From Streptomyces sp. Ru71 (GTDB lineage Bacteria; Actinomycetota; Actinomycetes; Streptomycetales; Streptomycetaceae): 61,210 bases of DNA. The notes under the pieces were generated by a model that did no database searches, was not told where the DNA came from, and worked only from the letters and a program-made list of their open reading frames with translations. The stretch's first letter is position 1; every line of letters begins with the position of its first letter. The DNA is taken from positions 1-61,210 of the forward strand of contig NZ_PQSS01000045.1 of NCBI RefSeq assembly GCF_002920535.1, read 5' to 3'. Shown in pieces: positions 50,813 through 59,264 of this stretch. Both the position numbers and the translations under genes were made by a program.

Positions 50813-51994
50813 ATGGGCACACAGGGGTCGCGGGAGACCGAGGAGCAGACGAGCGGGGGGACCGGCCGGCGGGCCCTGCTCGGCGCCGCGGTGTTCGGCG
50901 CGGGCGCCACCGTGCTGGGGCTGGCCGGTTCCGCGCAGGCGGCCGGCGGTGCGGCCCGGCACGGCGGCGGCCTGGGGAGCCTGCCCGTGCCGACGGTCAT
51001 CGGGCACCGCGGGGCCAGCGGCTACCGGCCGGAACACACCTTCGGCTCCTACCAGCTCGCCCTGGACCTGGGCGCCGACATCGTCGAGGCCGGCGACCTG
51101 GTCCCCACCAAGGACGGTCACCTGGTGTGCCGGCACGAGCCGGAGATCGGCGGCACGACGGACGTCGCCGACCACCCCGAGTTCGCCGACCGCAGGACCA
51201 CCAAGACGCTCGACGGGGTCCCGACCACCGGCTGGTTCACCGAGGACTTCACCCTCGCCGAGCTGAAGACGCTGCGCGCGATCGAGCGCATCCCGGCCAA
51301 CCGCCCGCACAACACGCTCTACAACGGCCGCTGGGAGATCCCCACCTTCGAAGAGGTCCTGAAGTGGCAGGACGAGCAGACCCGCAAGCGCGGCAAGCAG
51401 GTCTGGATCTACCCGGAGACCAAGCACCCCACCTACTTCCGCAAGCTGGGCCTCGGCCTGGAGGAGCGGGTGGCCAAGCTGCTGCACAAGTACGGCAAGG
51501 ACAAGCGCACCTCGCCGGTCATCCTGCAGTCCTTCGAGCCGACCAGCATCCAGCGGCTGAACAAGCTCGTCGACAACCCGCTGGTCGTGCTGCTGTCCTC
51601 GGCGAACAGCCGGCCGTACGACTTCGTCGAGGCCGGTGACCCGCGCACGGTCGCCGACCTGATCACCCCCAGGGGCCTGCGCGAGATCGCCGGGTACGCG
51701 CAGGGCATCGGCCCCACCCTGGACCTGGTCATCCCCAAGGACGCGAACGGCAACCTGACCACGCCGACCACCCTGGTCGCCGACGCGCACAAGGTCGGGC
51801 TGATCCTGCACCCGTACACCATGCGCAACGAGAACCCGTTCCTGCCGGCGAACTTCCGCAAGGGCGCCGACGCCGACGGCTACGGCGACTCCTTCGGCGC
51901 CTTCCGGACGTACTTCGCCACCGGCATCGACGGTGTCTTCACCGACAACCCGGACACCGGGCTGCTGGCCCGGGAGGACTTCGTCAACGGCTGA
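50813..51994 (+). CDS. glpQ1: Secreted glycerophosphodiester phosphodiesterase
   Basis: 393 aa. A Tat-like signal (TGRRALLGAAVFGAGATVLG, ending AQA) exports the GDPD barrel, whose catalytic residues are His65 and Arg66 in VIGHRGASGYRPEHT, Glu74 in the same block and His108 in LVCRHEP. It releases glycerol 3-phosphate from deacylated phospholipids or teichoic acid. By position it corresponds to S. coelicolor GlpQ1 (SCO1565), a known PhoP target, and PHO-box-like repeats lie about 220 bases upstream. The ATG has AGGAGG seven bases upstream. Confidence 0.92.
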   Translation: MGTQGSRETEEQTSGGTGRRALLGAAVFGAGATVLGLAGSAQAAGGAARHGGGLGSLPVPTVIGHRGASGYRPEHTFGSYQLALDLGADIVEAGDLVPTKDGHLVCRHEPEIGGTTDVADHPEFADRRTTKTLDGVPTTGWFTEDFTLAELKTLRAIERIPANRPHNTLYNGRWEIPTFEEVLKWQDEQTRKRGKQVWIYPETKHPTYFRKLGLGLEERVAKLLHKYGKDKRTSPVILQSFEPTSIQRLNKLVDNPLVVLLSSANSRPYDFVEAGDPRTVADLITPRGLREIAGYAQGIGPTLDLVIPKDANGNLTTPTTLVADAHKVGLILHPYTMRNENPFLPANFRKGADADGYGDSFGAFRTYFATGIDGVFTDNPDTGLLAREDFVNG

Positions 51995-52017
51995 CCGACT
52001 CGTTGGAGTGGGCCTGC

Positions 52018-52048
52018 GGCCGCCCGGGCAACCCTTGCCCGGGCGGCC
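52018..52048 (+). terminator. Terminator after glpQ1
   Basis: GGCCGCCCGGGCAA (52018-52031) and TTGCCCGGGCGGCC (52035-52048) are perfect 14-bp arms with a CCC loop, 24 bases after the stop. Confidence 0.85.
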
Positions 52049-52062
52049 GTGTCGTGCGGTGC

Positions 52063-52554
52063 GTGACGGACGACCTGCTCCTGATGTTGCGCCCGCTGCT
52101 CGCCGCCGAGGCCGCGGCCGAGGCATCCGCCTGCCACGCCGAACCCGCCGATCTGGAACAGGCGGTGTGGCTGCGGCTGCTCGAACGCCTCGCCGCCGCC
52201 GGTCCGCCGCCCGACCCGCAGCGCTGGCTGCGCCGGGCCGTCCGCGCCGAAGCGCGCCGGGTGCGCCGTACGACGCGGCGGGAGTGGCCCTACGACGGTG
52301 AGCCGGCCGGCGGCGGCCATGATCCGGAAGGACTGGCGCTGGCCGCCGCGCGGGGGCGGGCCCTGCGGGCCGCGGTGCGCCGGCTGCCCGGGCGGTGCCC
52401 GCGGCTGCTGGGGGCGCTGCTGTCGCCACGGGACCTGACATACCGGGAGATCGCGGGGGAGTTGGGTATCTCACAAGGCAGTCTCGGTCCGGAACGCTCC
52501 AGATGTCTGGGATGTCTGCGTCGTTTGCTCACACCGGAGGTTGCGGCTCGCTGA
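52063..52554 (+). CDS. Short sigma-70-like (ECF-related) protein
   Basis: 163 aa. A truncated region-2-like part (PADLEQAVWLRLLERLAAAG then PQRWLRRAVRAEARRVRR) and a region-4-like helix-turn-helix (RDLTYREIAGELGISQGSLG then ERSRCLGCLRRLL) are visible. It is shorter than typical ECF sigma factors and its region 2 lacks the usual -10 recognition sequence, so it may be a specialised or degenerate sigma factor. There is no anti-sigma gene beside it. The GTG start has only a weak ribosome site. Confidence 0.75.
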   Translation: MTDDLLLMLRPLLAAEAAAEASACHAEPADLEQAVWLRLLERLAAAGPPPDPQRWLRRAVRAEARRVRRTTRREWPYDGEPAGGGHDPEGLALAAARGRALRAAVRRLPGRCPRLLGALLSPRDLTYREIAGELGISQGSLGPERSRCLGCLRRLLTPEVAAR

Positions 52555-52611
52555 CCGCGGGGATAGGAGTGGGGGACGACAGGTGATCAGGTGAGCGGGA
52601 GGCGTGCGCAC

Positions 52612-53109
52612 ATGGGCATGAGCGTGACCATCTCTGCGGCGACCGAGCAGGATGCCGAGCAGATCTTCAGGCTGCAGTACCTCTGCTTCCAGAGCGAGGC
52701 CGCTCTCTACGGCAACTACCGCATCGACCCGCTCGTCCAGCCCCTGGACTCGGTGCGCGAGGAGGTCGTACGCGACTGCGTGTTCGTGGCGCGGCTCGGC
52801 GACGAGGTGGTCGGGTCCGTGCGCGGCCGGGTCACCGAGGACGGCGCCGCCACCATCGGCAAGCTGTGCGTCCACCCGCGGCTGCAGGGCCACGGCATCG
52901 GCGCCCGGCTGCTGCGCACGGCCGAGACGGCGCTCGCCGAGGAGCACGGGGTCACGCGCTTCCGCCTGCACACCGGTCACCGCAGCGAGGGCAACCTGCG
53001 GCTGTACCGCCGGGTCGGCTACCAGACGGTCGGCACCGCCGAGGGCACCGACGGCGTCACGATGATCGTGCTGGAGAAGCCGGCCGGGGCGTACGCGCAG
53101 ACGGCGTGA
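52612..53109 (+). CDS. GNAT family N-acetyltransferase
   Basis: 165 aa. The acetyl-CoA loop is VHPRLQGHGIGARLLRTAET; LHTGHRSEGNLRLYRRVGYQ is the typical C-terminal half. The substrate is unknown. The ATG at 52612 has GGGAGG nine bases upstream; a second ATG lies two codons further in. The stop is followed within five bases by the end of a convergent membrane-protein gene. Confidence 0.88.
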   Translation: MGMSVTISAATEQDAEQIFRLQYLCFQSEAALYGNYRIDPLVQPLDSVREEVVRDCVFVARLGDEVVGSVRGRVTEDGAATIGKLCVHPRLQGHGIGARLLRTAETALAEEHGVTRFRLHTGHRSEGNLRLYRRVGYQTVGTAEGTDGVTMIVLEKPAGAYAQTA

Positions 53110-53113
53110 GACG

Positions 53114-53527
53114 TCAGGGCTGCTGCCGCGACTTGCGCAGCCAGTAGATCGCCGAGAGCGGCAGCAGCACCGGGATGAAGATGTAGCCCATGCCGTAGTC
53201 GGACCACACCGTCGCGTCCGGGAACGCCGACGGCTCGATCAGGGTCCACGTGCCGACCGTCAGCACCCCGGCCAGTTCGGCGGCACAGCACCACAGCGCC
53301 GCCCGGCGGGCGGTCTCACCGCCGCGCACCAGCGAGTAGGTGATGAAGCCGTAGACGACACCCGCCACCGCCGACAGCGAGTAGGCGAGCGGGGCCCGGT
53401 CGAACTCGGTCGCGATCTGGTACACCGACCGCGACACCGCGCCGACGACCATCACGCCGTACAGCCACACCAGCAGCATGCCGGGCCCGCTGATCAGCCG
53501 GGCCGGCTTCTCCTCCACCGCCGTCAT
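53114..53527 (-). CDS. Four-helix membrane protein, unknown function
   Basis: 137 aa. Four hydrophobic helices are evident: LLVWLYGVMVVGAVSRSVY, YSLSAVAGVVYGFITYSLV, ALWCCAAELAGVLTVGTWTL and MGYIFIPVLLPLSAIYWL. A conserved-looking integral membrane protein of streptomycetes without an assigned function. Its start is one base from the stop of the upstream membrane-protein gene, so the pair is one operon and may form a complex. Confidence 0.8.
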   Translation of the reverse strand: MTAVEEKPARLISGPGMLLVWLYGVMVVGAVSRSVYQIATEFDRAPLAYSLSAVAGVVYGFITYSLVRGGETARRAALWCCAAELAGVLTVGTWTLIEPSAFPDATVWSDYGMGYIFIPVLLPLSAIYWLRKSRQQP

Positions 53528-53528
53528 C

Positions 53529-53888
53529 TCAGCCTCCCCAGATGTCGTAGAGCCGTACTTCGAGCACGGCGAGCACCACGCCGCCGGCGGCGACGGTCAC
53601 CGAGCCCCACCGGGTGCGCTCGGCAAGCGACATGAAGCCGGCCGCCGGAACGCAGGCGAACGCGCCGAGCAGATACGCCACGAAGATCGTCGTGCCCTGA
53701 TCCGGCTTCTCGCCCCGCGCCAGCTGCACGATCCCGATCACCAGCTGGACCACCGCGAGCAGCGAGACCACGGCCATACCGATGAAGTGCCAGTCCTTCG
53801 TCGGCTGGTCACGGTAGGCCGCCCAGCCGCACCAGGCGGCGAGCAGCAGCGCGGCGACCCCGGTCACCAGCGTCAGGACATCAAGCAT
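53529..53888 (-). CDS. Small membrane protein, unknown function
   Basis: 119 aa with about four helices (VLTLVTGVAALLLAAWCGWA, IGMAVVSLLAVVQLVIGIVQ, TIFVAYLLGAFACVPAAGFM, VTVAAGGVVLAVLEVRL). No family recognised. The sequence before the ATG has TACAGT six bases upstream at -10 spacing (minus strand, 53900-53895), so the message may be leaderless. First gene of a two-gene operon with the other membrane protein. Confidence 0.78.
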   Translation of the reverse strand: MLDVLTLVTGVAALLLAAWCGWAAYRDQPTKDWHFIGMAVVSLLAVVQLVIGIVQLARGEKPDQGTTIFVAYLLGAFACVPAAGFMSLAERTRWGSVTVAAGGVVLAVLEVRLYDIWGG

Positions 53889-54151
53889 GGGGCGACTGTA
53901 TTACGGCCCGGACGCCGGAGAGTCCGCGCCCCCGGCCCCACCCGGACACCGTGGCGTTGGCCACAGCCACCGCGCCGGCGAGCTCGGCGCCCAGCTGCTG
54001 GTCCACGACCCGTCGGCCTTGTCCGCACAGGTCATCGCGGACCGCGTCGACATCTGCGTACGGGCCGGTCCGTGCCCGGCGCCGTCCCACCGCTGTCCAC
54101 TATCCGGACATCGGTGACCGGTCAGGACCGTAGGTCTGCTTTACTGATCGC
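53889..54151. other. Intergenic region upstream of the metNIQ leader
   Basis: 263 bases between the divergent membrane-protein operon and the Cys-rich leader peptide. Apart from the possible -10 elements at either end (TACAGT on the minus strand at 53895-53900 and TTTACT on the plus strand at 54140-54145) I see no gene or clear repeat. Short frames here lack ribosome sites and coding bias. Confidence 0.5.
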
Positions 54152-54247
54152 ATGACCACGACGAGCGACCGCATCCCTGCGACCGAGGCGACCATGACGC
54201 CCGGTGCTCGTTGTATGTGTCGTACGCGCCGAATGTGCGCCTGCTAG
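54152..54247 (+). CDS. Cysteine-rich leader peptide upstream of metNIQ
   Basis: 31-codon frame, ATG to TAG. It starts MTTTSDRIPATEATMTPGAR and ends CMCRTRRMCAC, with four Cys and two Met in the last 11 residues. A -10-like TTTACT (54140-54145) lies six bases before the ATG, so the transcript is probably leaderless; no good -35 was found. It is 217 bases upstream of the methionine transporter genes. Leaderless polycysteine leader peptides are known cysteine-responsive attenuators in mycobacteria, and this arrangement fits: ribosome stalling at Cys (or Met) codons when sulphur amino acids are short would raise transporter expression. Confidence 0.62.
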   Translation: MTTTSDRIPATEATMTPGARCMCRTRRMCAC

Positions 54248-54464
54248 AGGGCCCCTGCACCACCTGCGCCTCGCGCCCCGAAGCGAGTGCCCGCTCGTGT
54301 CCCGCCCGTACGCCCCGCGTACGCGACCGAGCCGCCGCCCCCGCGCGCACGTTCCCCCCAAGGTCGCGACCAAAGACGTGCCGCACCCCGGCTGCCTTCG
54401 ACCATCCATGCCCCGTGCCCGGCGCCCACGACGTGCCGCGCACTCGACAGCGACGGAAACCCAC
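54248..54464 (+). promoter_or_regulatory. Long 5' leader of metN
   Basis: 217 bases between the leader peptide stop and metN. It is C-rich, with small hairpins (CTCGC...GCGAG near 54270-54287; GTACGC/GCGTAC near 54308-54322). It lacks the conserved features of SAM-I riboswitches that I could check by eye. It is best read as the attenuation region controlled by the leader peptide. Unbroken frames here are not protein-like. Confidence 0.45.
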
Positions 54465-55499
54465 GTGATCACCACACAGGGCCTCACCAAGGTCTACCGC
54501 TCACGCGGCCGCGAGGTCACCGCCCTGGCCGGCGTCGACCTGCACGTCCGCGAAGGCGAGGTGTACGGCGTCATCGGCCAGTCCGGCGCCGGCAAGTCCT
54601 CCCTCATCCGCTGCGTCAACCTGCTGGAGCGCCCCACCTCCGGCACCGTGACCGTCGACGGCCAGGACCTCACCGCCCTGGCCGGGCGCGGCCAGCGGGC
54701 CGGCCGTGAGCTGCGGCAGGCCCGCAGCCGCATCGGCATGGTCTTCCAGCACTTCAACCTGCTGTCCTCGCGGACCGTGCAGGACAACGTCGAGCTGCCG
54801 CTGGAGATCCTCGGCCGCTCCGGCAAGGACCGCTCCCGCAAGGCGCTGGAACTGCTCGACCTCGTCGGCCTCGCCGACAAGGCGGGCGCCTACCCCGCCC
54901 AGCTCTCCGGCGGCCAGAAGCAGCGCGTCGGCATCGCCCGCGCCCTGGCCGGCGACCCCAAGGTGCTGCTCTCCGACGAGGCCACCAGCGCCCTCGACCC
55001 GGAGACCACCCGCTCCATCCTGACCCTGCTGCGCGACCTCAACCGCGAACTGGGCCTGACCGTCCTGCTCATCACCCACGAGATGGACGTCGTGAAGACG
55101 GTCTGCGACTCGGCGGCGCTCATGGAGAAGGGCCGCATCGTCGAGTCCGGCACGGTCAGCGAACTGCTCGCCACCCCCGGCAGCAAGCTCGCCACCGCGC
55201 TGTTCCCGGTCGGCGGAGAGGCCTCCGCGGACGACCGCACCGTCCTCGACGTCACCTTCCACGGCGAGGCCGCCACCCAGCCCGTCATCTCCCAGCTCTC
55301 GCGCACCTACAACATCGACATATCGATCCTCGGCGCCGCCATCGACACCGTCGGCGGCCTCCAGATCGGCCGGATGCGCATCGAACTGCCCGGCCGCTAC
55401 GAGGACAACGTCGTGCCCATCGGCTTCCTGCGCGAGCAGGGACTCCAGATCGACGTCCTGGGCCAGGAGCCCGTGCTGGTGAAGGAAGGTGCCAAGTGA
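54465..55499 (+). CDS. metN: Methionine ABC transporter ATPase
   Basis: 344 aa. ITTQGLTKVYRSRGREVTAL start, Walker A IGQSGAGKSSLIR, signature LSGGQKQR, Walker B VLLSDEATSALD and a C-terminal NIL ligand-binding domain (about residues 265-344, VLDVTFHGEAATQPVISQLS) that in E. coli MetN binds methionine and inhibits transport. The GTG start is preferred to a long upstream frame that runs through the leader. Overlaps metI by four bases. Confidence 0.95.
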   Translation: MITTQGLTKVYRSRGREVTALAGVDLHVREGEVYGVIGQSGAGKSSLIRCVNLLERPTSGTVTVDGQDLTALAGRGQRAGRELRQARSRIGMVFQHFNLLSSRTVQDNVELPLEILGRSGKDRSRKALELLDLVGLADKAGAYPAQLSGGQKQRVGIARALAGDPKVLLSDEATSALDPETTRSILTLLRDLNRELGLTVLLITHEMDVVKTVCDSAALMEKGRIVESGTVSELLATPGSKLATALFPVGGEASADDRTVLDVTFHGEAATQPVISQLSRTYNIDISILGAAIDTVGGLQIGRMRIELPGRYEDNVVPIGFLREQGLQIDVLGQEPVLVKEGAK

Positions 55500-56239
55500 C
55501 CTGGTCCGAGATGCAGCCCCTGCTGTCGCAGGCGTGTTGGGACACCCTCTACATGGTGGGCTGGTCCACCCTCATCGCCGTCGTCGGCGGCCTGCCCCTC
55601 GGCATCCTGCTCGTCCTGACGGACAAGGGCGGCCTGCTGCAGAACGTCGTCGCGAACAAGGTCATCGGGCAGATCGTGAACATCGCCCGCTCGATGCCGT
55701 TCATCATCCTGATGGTCGCGCTGATGGGCTTCACCCGCTGGGTCACCGGCACCACGATCGGCCGTGACGCCGCGATCGTGCCGCTCGCGATCGGCGCCAT
55801 CCCGTTCTTCGCGCGCCTCGTCGAGACGTCCGTCCGCGAAGTGGACGGCGGTCTCGTGGAGGCCGTGCAGGCGATGGGCGGCAGCACCTGGAAGGTCGTC
55901 CGCAGCGTCCTCGTCCCCGAGTCGCTGCCCTCGCTGATCTCCGGCACCACCACCACGGTCATCGCCCTCATCGGCTACTCGGCCATGGCCGGCACCGTCG
56001 GCGCCGGCGGCCTCGGCGACATCGCCATCCGCTACGGCTACCAGCGCTTCGAGACCGGGCTGATGTGGATCACGGTGGCCATCCTGGCCGTCGTCATCTC
56101 CCTGCTGCAGTTCGCCGGCGACTACACCGCCCGCACCCTGCACCGCCGCACCGGCAAGACCGGCGGCCTGCTCCTCTTCCGCCCGATGCGCGGAGTCTTC
56201 GGCGGCACCGTCGCCGCGGACGCCGTCCGCAAGGGCTGA
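55496..56239 (+). CDS. metI: Methionine ABC transporter permease
   Basis: 247 aa with about five to six membrane helices (MVGWSTLIAVVGGLPLGILL, IVNIARSMPFIILMVALMGF, TVIALIGYSAMAGTVGAGGL). The EAA loop that contacts MetN is VEAVQAMGGSTWKVVRSVLV. Family MetI. The start overlaps metN (GTGA); metQ begins 67 bases downstream. Confidence 0.95.
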   Translation: MTWSEMQPLLSQACWDTLYMVGWSTLIAVVGGLPLGILLVLTDKGGLLQNVVANKVIGQIVNIARSMPFIILMVALMGFTRWVTGTTIGRDAAIVPLAIGAIPFFARLVETSVREVDGGLVEAVQAMGGSTWKVVRSVLVPESLPSLISGTTTTVIALIGYSAMAGTVGAGGLGDIAIRYGYQRFETGLMWITVAILAVVISLLQFAGDYTARTLHRRTGKTGGLLLFRPMRGVFGGTVAADAVRKG

Positions 56240-56306
56240 GCACCCCCCAGAACTCCCCGTTCACCTGACAACGGGGTCGCACCACCCATAAGGAAAGGCA
56301 CTTTTC

Positions 56307-57140
56307 GTGCGTAACACCGCCAAGATCACCACCGCCGTCCTCGCCGCCGGAGCCCTCACCCTGGGCCTGTCCGCCTGCGGCTCGGACAAGGACTCCGCCA
56401 AGGACCCGAACGCCACGCTGACCGTCGCCGCCACGCCCACCCCGCAGGGCGAGATCCTGACCTACATCAAGGACAACCTGGCGCAGAAGGCCGGCCTCAA
56501 GCTGGAGGTCAAGGAGTTCACCGACTACGTGACCCCCAACACGGCCGTCCAGCAGGGCGAGGTCGACGCCAACTACTTCCAGCACAAGCCGTACCTCGAC
56601 GACTTCAACAAGAAGAACGGCACCGACATCGTCCCGGTGCCCGGCGGTACGGTGCACCTGGAGCCGCTCGGCGTCTACTCCAAGAGCCTGAAGAAGCTCG
56701 CCGACCTCACGTCGGGCGCCACCGTCGCGCTGCCCAACGACACCACCAACGAGGCCCGCGCGCTCAAGCTCCTGGAGGACAACGGGGTGATCAAGCTCAA
56801 GGCCGGTGCCGGGTACTCCGCGACCCCCAAGGACGTCACCTCCAACCCCAAGAACCTGAAGTTCAAGGAGCTGGAGGCGGCCCAGCTGCCGCGCTCCCTC
56901 GGTGACGTGGACGCCGCGGTGATCAACGGCAACTACGCGCTGGAGGCGAACCTCAGCCCGGCGAAGAACGCCCTCGCGGCCGAGAAGGCCCAGAACAACC
57001 CGTACGCCAACTTCCTCGCCGTGAAGAAGGGCGACGAGGACGACCCGCGCGTCAAGAAGCTCGCCAAGCTCCTCACCTCGCCCGAGGTGAAGAAGTTCAT
57101 CGAGGACAAGTACCAGGGCGCCGTCGTCGCCGCGTTCTGA
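56307..57140 (+). CDS. metQ: Methionine-binding lipoprotein (NLPA/MetQ family)
   Basis: 277 aa. Lipoprotein signal with lipobox LSAC (Cys about residue 22) anchors it outside the membrane. The NLPA domain has LTVAATPTPQGEILTYIKDN, VQQGEVDANYFQHKPYLDDF, VALPNDTTNEARALKLLEDN and GDVDAAVINGNYALEANLSP, all typical. It delivers methionine (possibly D- or L-) to MetNI. The GTG start follows GGAAAGG by ten bases. A strong terminator ends the operon. Confidence 0.95.
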   Translation: MRNTAKITTAVLAAGALTLGLSACGSDKDSAKDPNATLTVAATPTPQGEILTYIKDNLAQKAGLKLEVKEFTDYVTPNTAVQQGEVDANYFQHKPYLDDFNKKNGTDIVPVPGGTVHLEPLGVYSKSLKKLADLTSGATVALPNDTTNEARALKLLEDNGVIKLKAGAGYSATPKDVTSNPKNLKFKELEAAQLPRSLGDVDAAVINGNYALEANLSPAKNALAAEKAQNNPYANFLAVKKGDEDDPRVKKLAKLLTSPEVKKFIEDKYQGAVVAAF

Positions 57141-57158
57141 GCCGATCGGCGTACCGTC

Positions 57159-57188
57159 GGGGTCCGCTCCTCACGGGGAGCGGACCCC
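57159..57188 (+). terminator. Terminator after metQ
   Basis: GGGGTCCGCTCC (57159-57170) and GGAGCGGACCCC (57177-57188) are perfect 12-bp arms with a six-base loop, followed by GTTGT, 18 bases after the stop. Confidence 0.87.
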
Positions 57189-57282
57189 GTTGTGCGCTTC
57201 AGTGGTTACATGCTGCATGCTGGGCAGTTCAGCAGGCCCTGACGGTCTCTCAAAGGATCTCCCGAAGGTTACGGAGCGACGC

Positions 57283-57921
57283 ATGACTGGCACCTTCCCC
57301 AACATCTCCATCAGCACGGAGCGGTTGGTGCTGCGTCCCCTCGACGAGGACGACGTGCCCGCCCTGACCGAGATGATGAACGACGAGCAGGTCGCCGCCT
57401 GGACCGACGTGCCCCGGCCGTTCACCGAGGACGACGCCCGGCGGTGGATCGACGAGTACGCCCCCGCCGAGCGCACCGCCGGACGGGGCCTGGACCTCGC
57501 GGTCACCGAGTTCCTCACCCAGCGCCTGGTCGGAGTCGTCCAGCTCACCAAGACCAACTGGCACATCCGGTCCACCGAACTGTCGTACATCGTCGCCCCC
57601 TGGGCCCGCGGCGAGGGCTACGCCTCCGAGGCCGCGCTCGCCACCGCCCGCTGGCTCTTCCACGACCGGAAGTTCGAACGCGTCGAGCTGCGCACCGCCG
57701 CCGACAACACCGCCTCCCAGCAGGTCGCCCAGAAGATCGGCTGTATCAGCGAGGGCGTGCTGCGCAACGCCTGCATAGTCCACGTCCGCACCGAGGACGG
57801 CGGCTGGACCGACGTACGCACCGACTTCATCGTCTGGAGCCTGCTCCCGGAGGACCTGGAGGGCACCGACGAGCAGCTCGCCGACACCAGCGGCTTCACG
57901 ACGTACTCTGACTGGAACTGA
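57283..57921 (+). CDS. RimJ/RimL-type GNAT acetyltransferase
   Basis: 212 aa. It begins STERLVLRPLDEDDVPALTE, the hallmark of the RimJ/RimL group, with acetyl-CoA site APWARGEGYASEAALATARW and C-terminal VELRTAADNTASQQVAQKIG. It probably acetylates a protein N-terminus or small amine; the exact target is unknown. The ATG has GGAG seven bases upstream. Confidence 0.88.
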   Translation: MTGTFPNISISTERLVLRPLDEDDVPALTEMMNDEQVAAWTDVPRPFTEDDARRWIDEYAPAERTAGRGLDLAVTEFLTQRLVGVVQLTKTNWHIRSTELSYIVAPWARGEGYASEAALATARWLFHDRKFERVELRTAADNTASQQVAQKIGCISEGVLRNACIVHVRTEDGGWTDVRTDFIVWSLLPEDLEGTDEQLADTSGFTTYSDWN

Positions 57922-58005
57922 GCCCCGGCACCCCACCAGGTGTGCTCGGAGCCGCCCACCCGTCCAGCACCCTGACGACCTGCGCAAACCTGGAGACTGA
58001 CGACG

Positions 58006-59217
58006 ATGGCCGACCGGGTCACGGTGATCGGCTGGGACGGCTCGCCGCTGACCGACGCGGCACGCGCCGCCCTCGGTGCCGCCACCCTGGTGGCCGGCGC
58101 CGCCCACCATCTCGCACTGCCCGAGGTGCCGCCCGGCGCCGAGCGCATCCGCCTCGGCAGCGTCGCCCTCGCCGCCCGCCGCATCGCCGCCCACCGCGGC
58201 ACCGCCGTCGTCCTCGCCGACGGCGACCCCGGTTTCTTCGGCGTCGTGCGGACCCTGCGCGACCCCGAGTTCGGCCTGGAGGTCGAGGTCGTCCCCGCCG
58301 TCTCCTCCGTCGCCGCCGCCTTCGCCCGCGCCGGCATGCCCTGGGACGACGCCCAGGTGGTCGTCGCCCACCCACGCACCCTGCGCCGCGCGGTCAACGT
58401 CTGCCGCGCCCACACCAAGGTCGCCGTCCTCACCGCCCCCGGCGCCGGTCCCGCCGAACTCGGCCTCCTCCTGGAGGGCGTCCACCGCACCTTCGTCATC
58501 TGCGAGGAACTCGGCACCGAACGCGAACAGGTCACCGTCGTCACCTCCGACAAGGCCGCCGACCACACCTGGCGCGACCCCAACGTCGTCATCGTCATCG
58601 GCGGCCGGGCCGGCGCAGCCGAGGGCGGCGGCTGGATCGCCGGCCGCGACCCGGCCACGACCCCGCGCGGCTGGACCCTGCCCGCCCACGCCTACGACGG
58701 CGACCTCGGCGAGGGCGAGAGCGAGCCGCTGCGCGCCGCCCAACTCGCCCGCCTCGGACCCCGCGTCGGCGACCTCGTGTGGGACATCGGCTGCGGCACC
58801 GGCGCCTTCGCCACCGAGGCGGCCCGGGCCGGCGCCGCCGTCCTCGCCGTCGACCGGGACCTGGACGCCTGCGCCCGCACCGACGCCGCCGCCCGCCGCC
58901 ACGGCGTCCAGCTGCAGATCGTGCACGGCACCGCCCCGCAGGTCCTGGAGAACCTGCCCGAACCCGACGTCGTACGGGTCGGCGGCGGGGGAGCGGCCGT
59001 CGTCTCCGCCGTCGCCGACCGGCGCCCGCAGCGCATCGTCACCCACGCCGCCACCCGGGACGCCGCCGAACTCGTCGGCCGCGACCTGACCGAGCACGGC
59101 TACCAGGTCCAGTGCGCCCTGCTGCAGTCCGTCGAACTCGACACCCGCGCCTGGAGCGAGACCCAGCGCAGCGTGGCGTTCCTGCTGACCGGGGTGCTTC
59201 CGGACCGAGCCCCGTGA
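58006..59217 (+). CDS. cobL: Precorrin-6Y C5,15-methyltransferase (CbiE-CbiT fusion)
   Basis: 403 aa bifunctional enzyme of cobalamin (B12) corrin synthesis: methylates C5 and C15 and decarboxylates the C12 acetate. The N-terminal CbiE half (about 1-200) starts VTVIGWDGSPLTDAARAALG and has LADGDPGFFGVVRTL and CEELGTEREQVT. The C-terminal CbiT half has the AdoMet motif VWDIGCGTGAFATEAARAGA and RVGGGGAAVVSAVADRRPQR. Other corrin genes are not in the window except possibly the next reading frame. Confidence 0.95.
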   Translation: MADRVTVIGWDGSPLTDAARAALGAATLVAGAAHHLALPEVPPGAERIRLGSVALAARRIAAHRGTAVVLADGDPGFFGVVRTLRDPEFGLEVEVVPAVSSVAAAFARAGMPWDDAQVVVAHPRTLRRAVNVCRAHTKVAVLTAPGAGPAELGLLLEGVHRTFVICEELGTEREQVTVVTSDKAADHTWRDPNVVIVIGGRAGAAEGGGWIAGRDPATTPRGWTLPAHAYDGDLGEGESEPLRAAQLARLGPRVGDLVWDIGCGTGAFATEAARAGAAVLAVDRDLDACARTDAAARRHGVQLQIVHGTAPQVLENLPEPDVVRVGGGGAAVVSAVADRRPQRIVTHAATRDAAELVGRDLTEHGYQVQCALLQSVELDTRAWSETQRSVAFLLTGVLPDRAP

Positions 59218-59264
59218 TCGGCTTGTCGTACCGCGCGCGGTAGGCTGGCCGATCGTCGTACCGC
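59216..59264. promoter_or_regulatory. Nested inverted repeats and direct repeat after cobL
   Basis: GATCGGC (59216-59222) and GCCGATC (59248-59254) enclose the perfect 14-bp palindrome TACCGCGCGCGGTA (59229-59242). GTCGTACCGC is repeated at 59225-59234 and 59255-59264 (30-bp pitch). TAGGCT (59241-59246) could be a -10. It may be a terminator for cobL and/or an operator for the next gene. The rest of the gap to 59564 has one more hairpin (CCGGCG-CTT-CGCCGG, 59275-59289) and no gene; no cobalamin-riboswitch core was recognised. Confidence 0.45.

Noticed and set aside
54248..54464. SAM riboswitch upstream of metN
   Set aside because: The expected conserved core and four-way junction were not recognisable; the Cys-rich leader peptide is a better explanation.
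54204..54464. 87-codon N-terminal extension of MetN
   Set aside because: Cys/Arg/Pro-rich sequence unrelated to ABC ATPases and overlapping the leader peptide; the GTG at 54465 gives the normal N-terminus.
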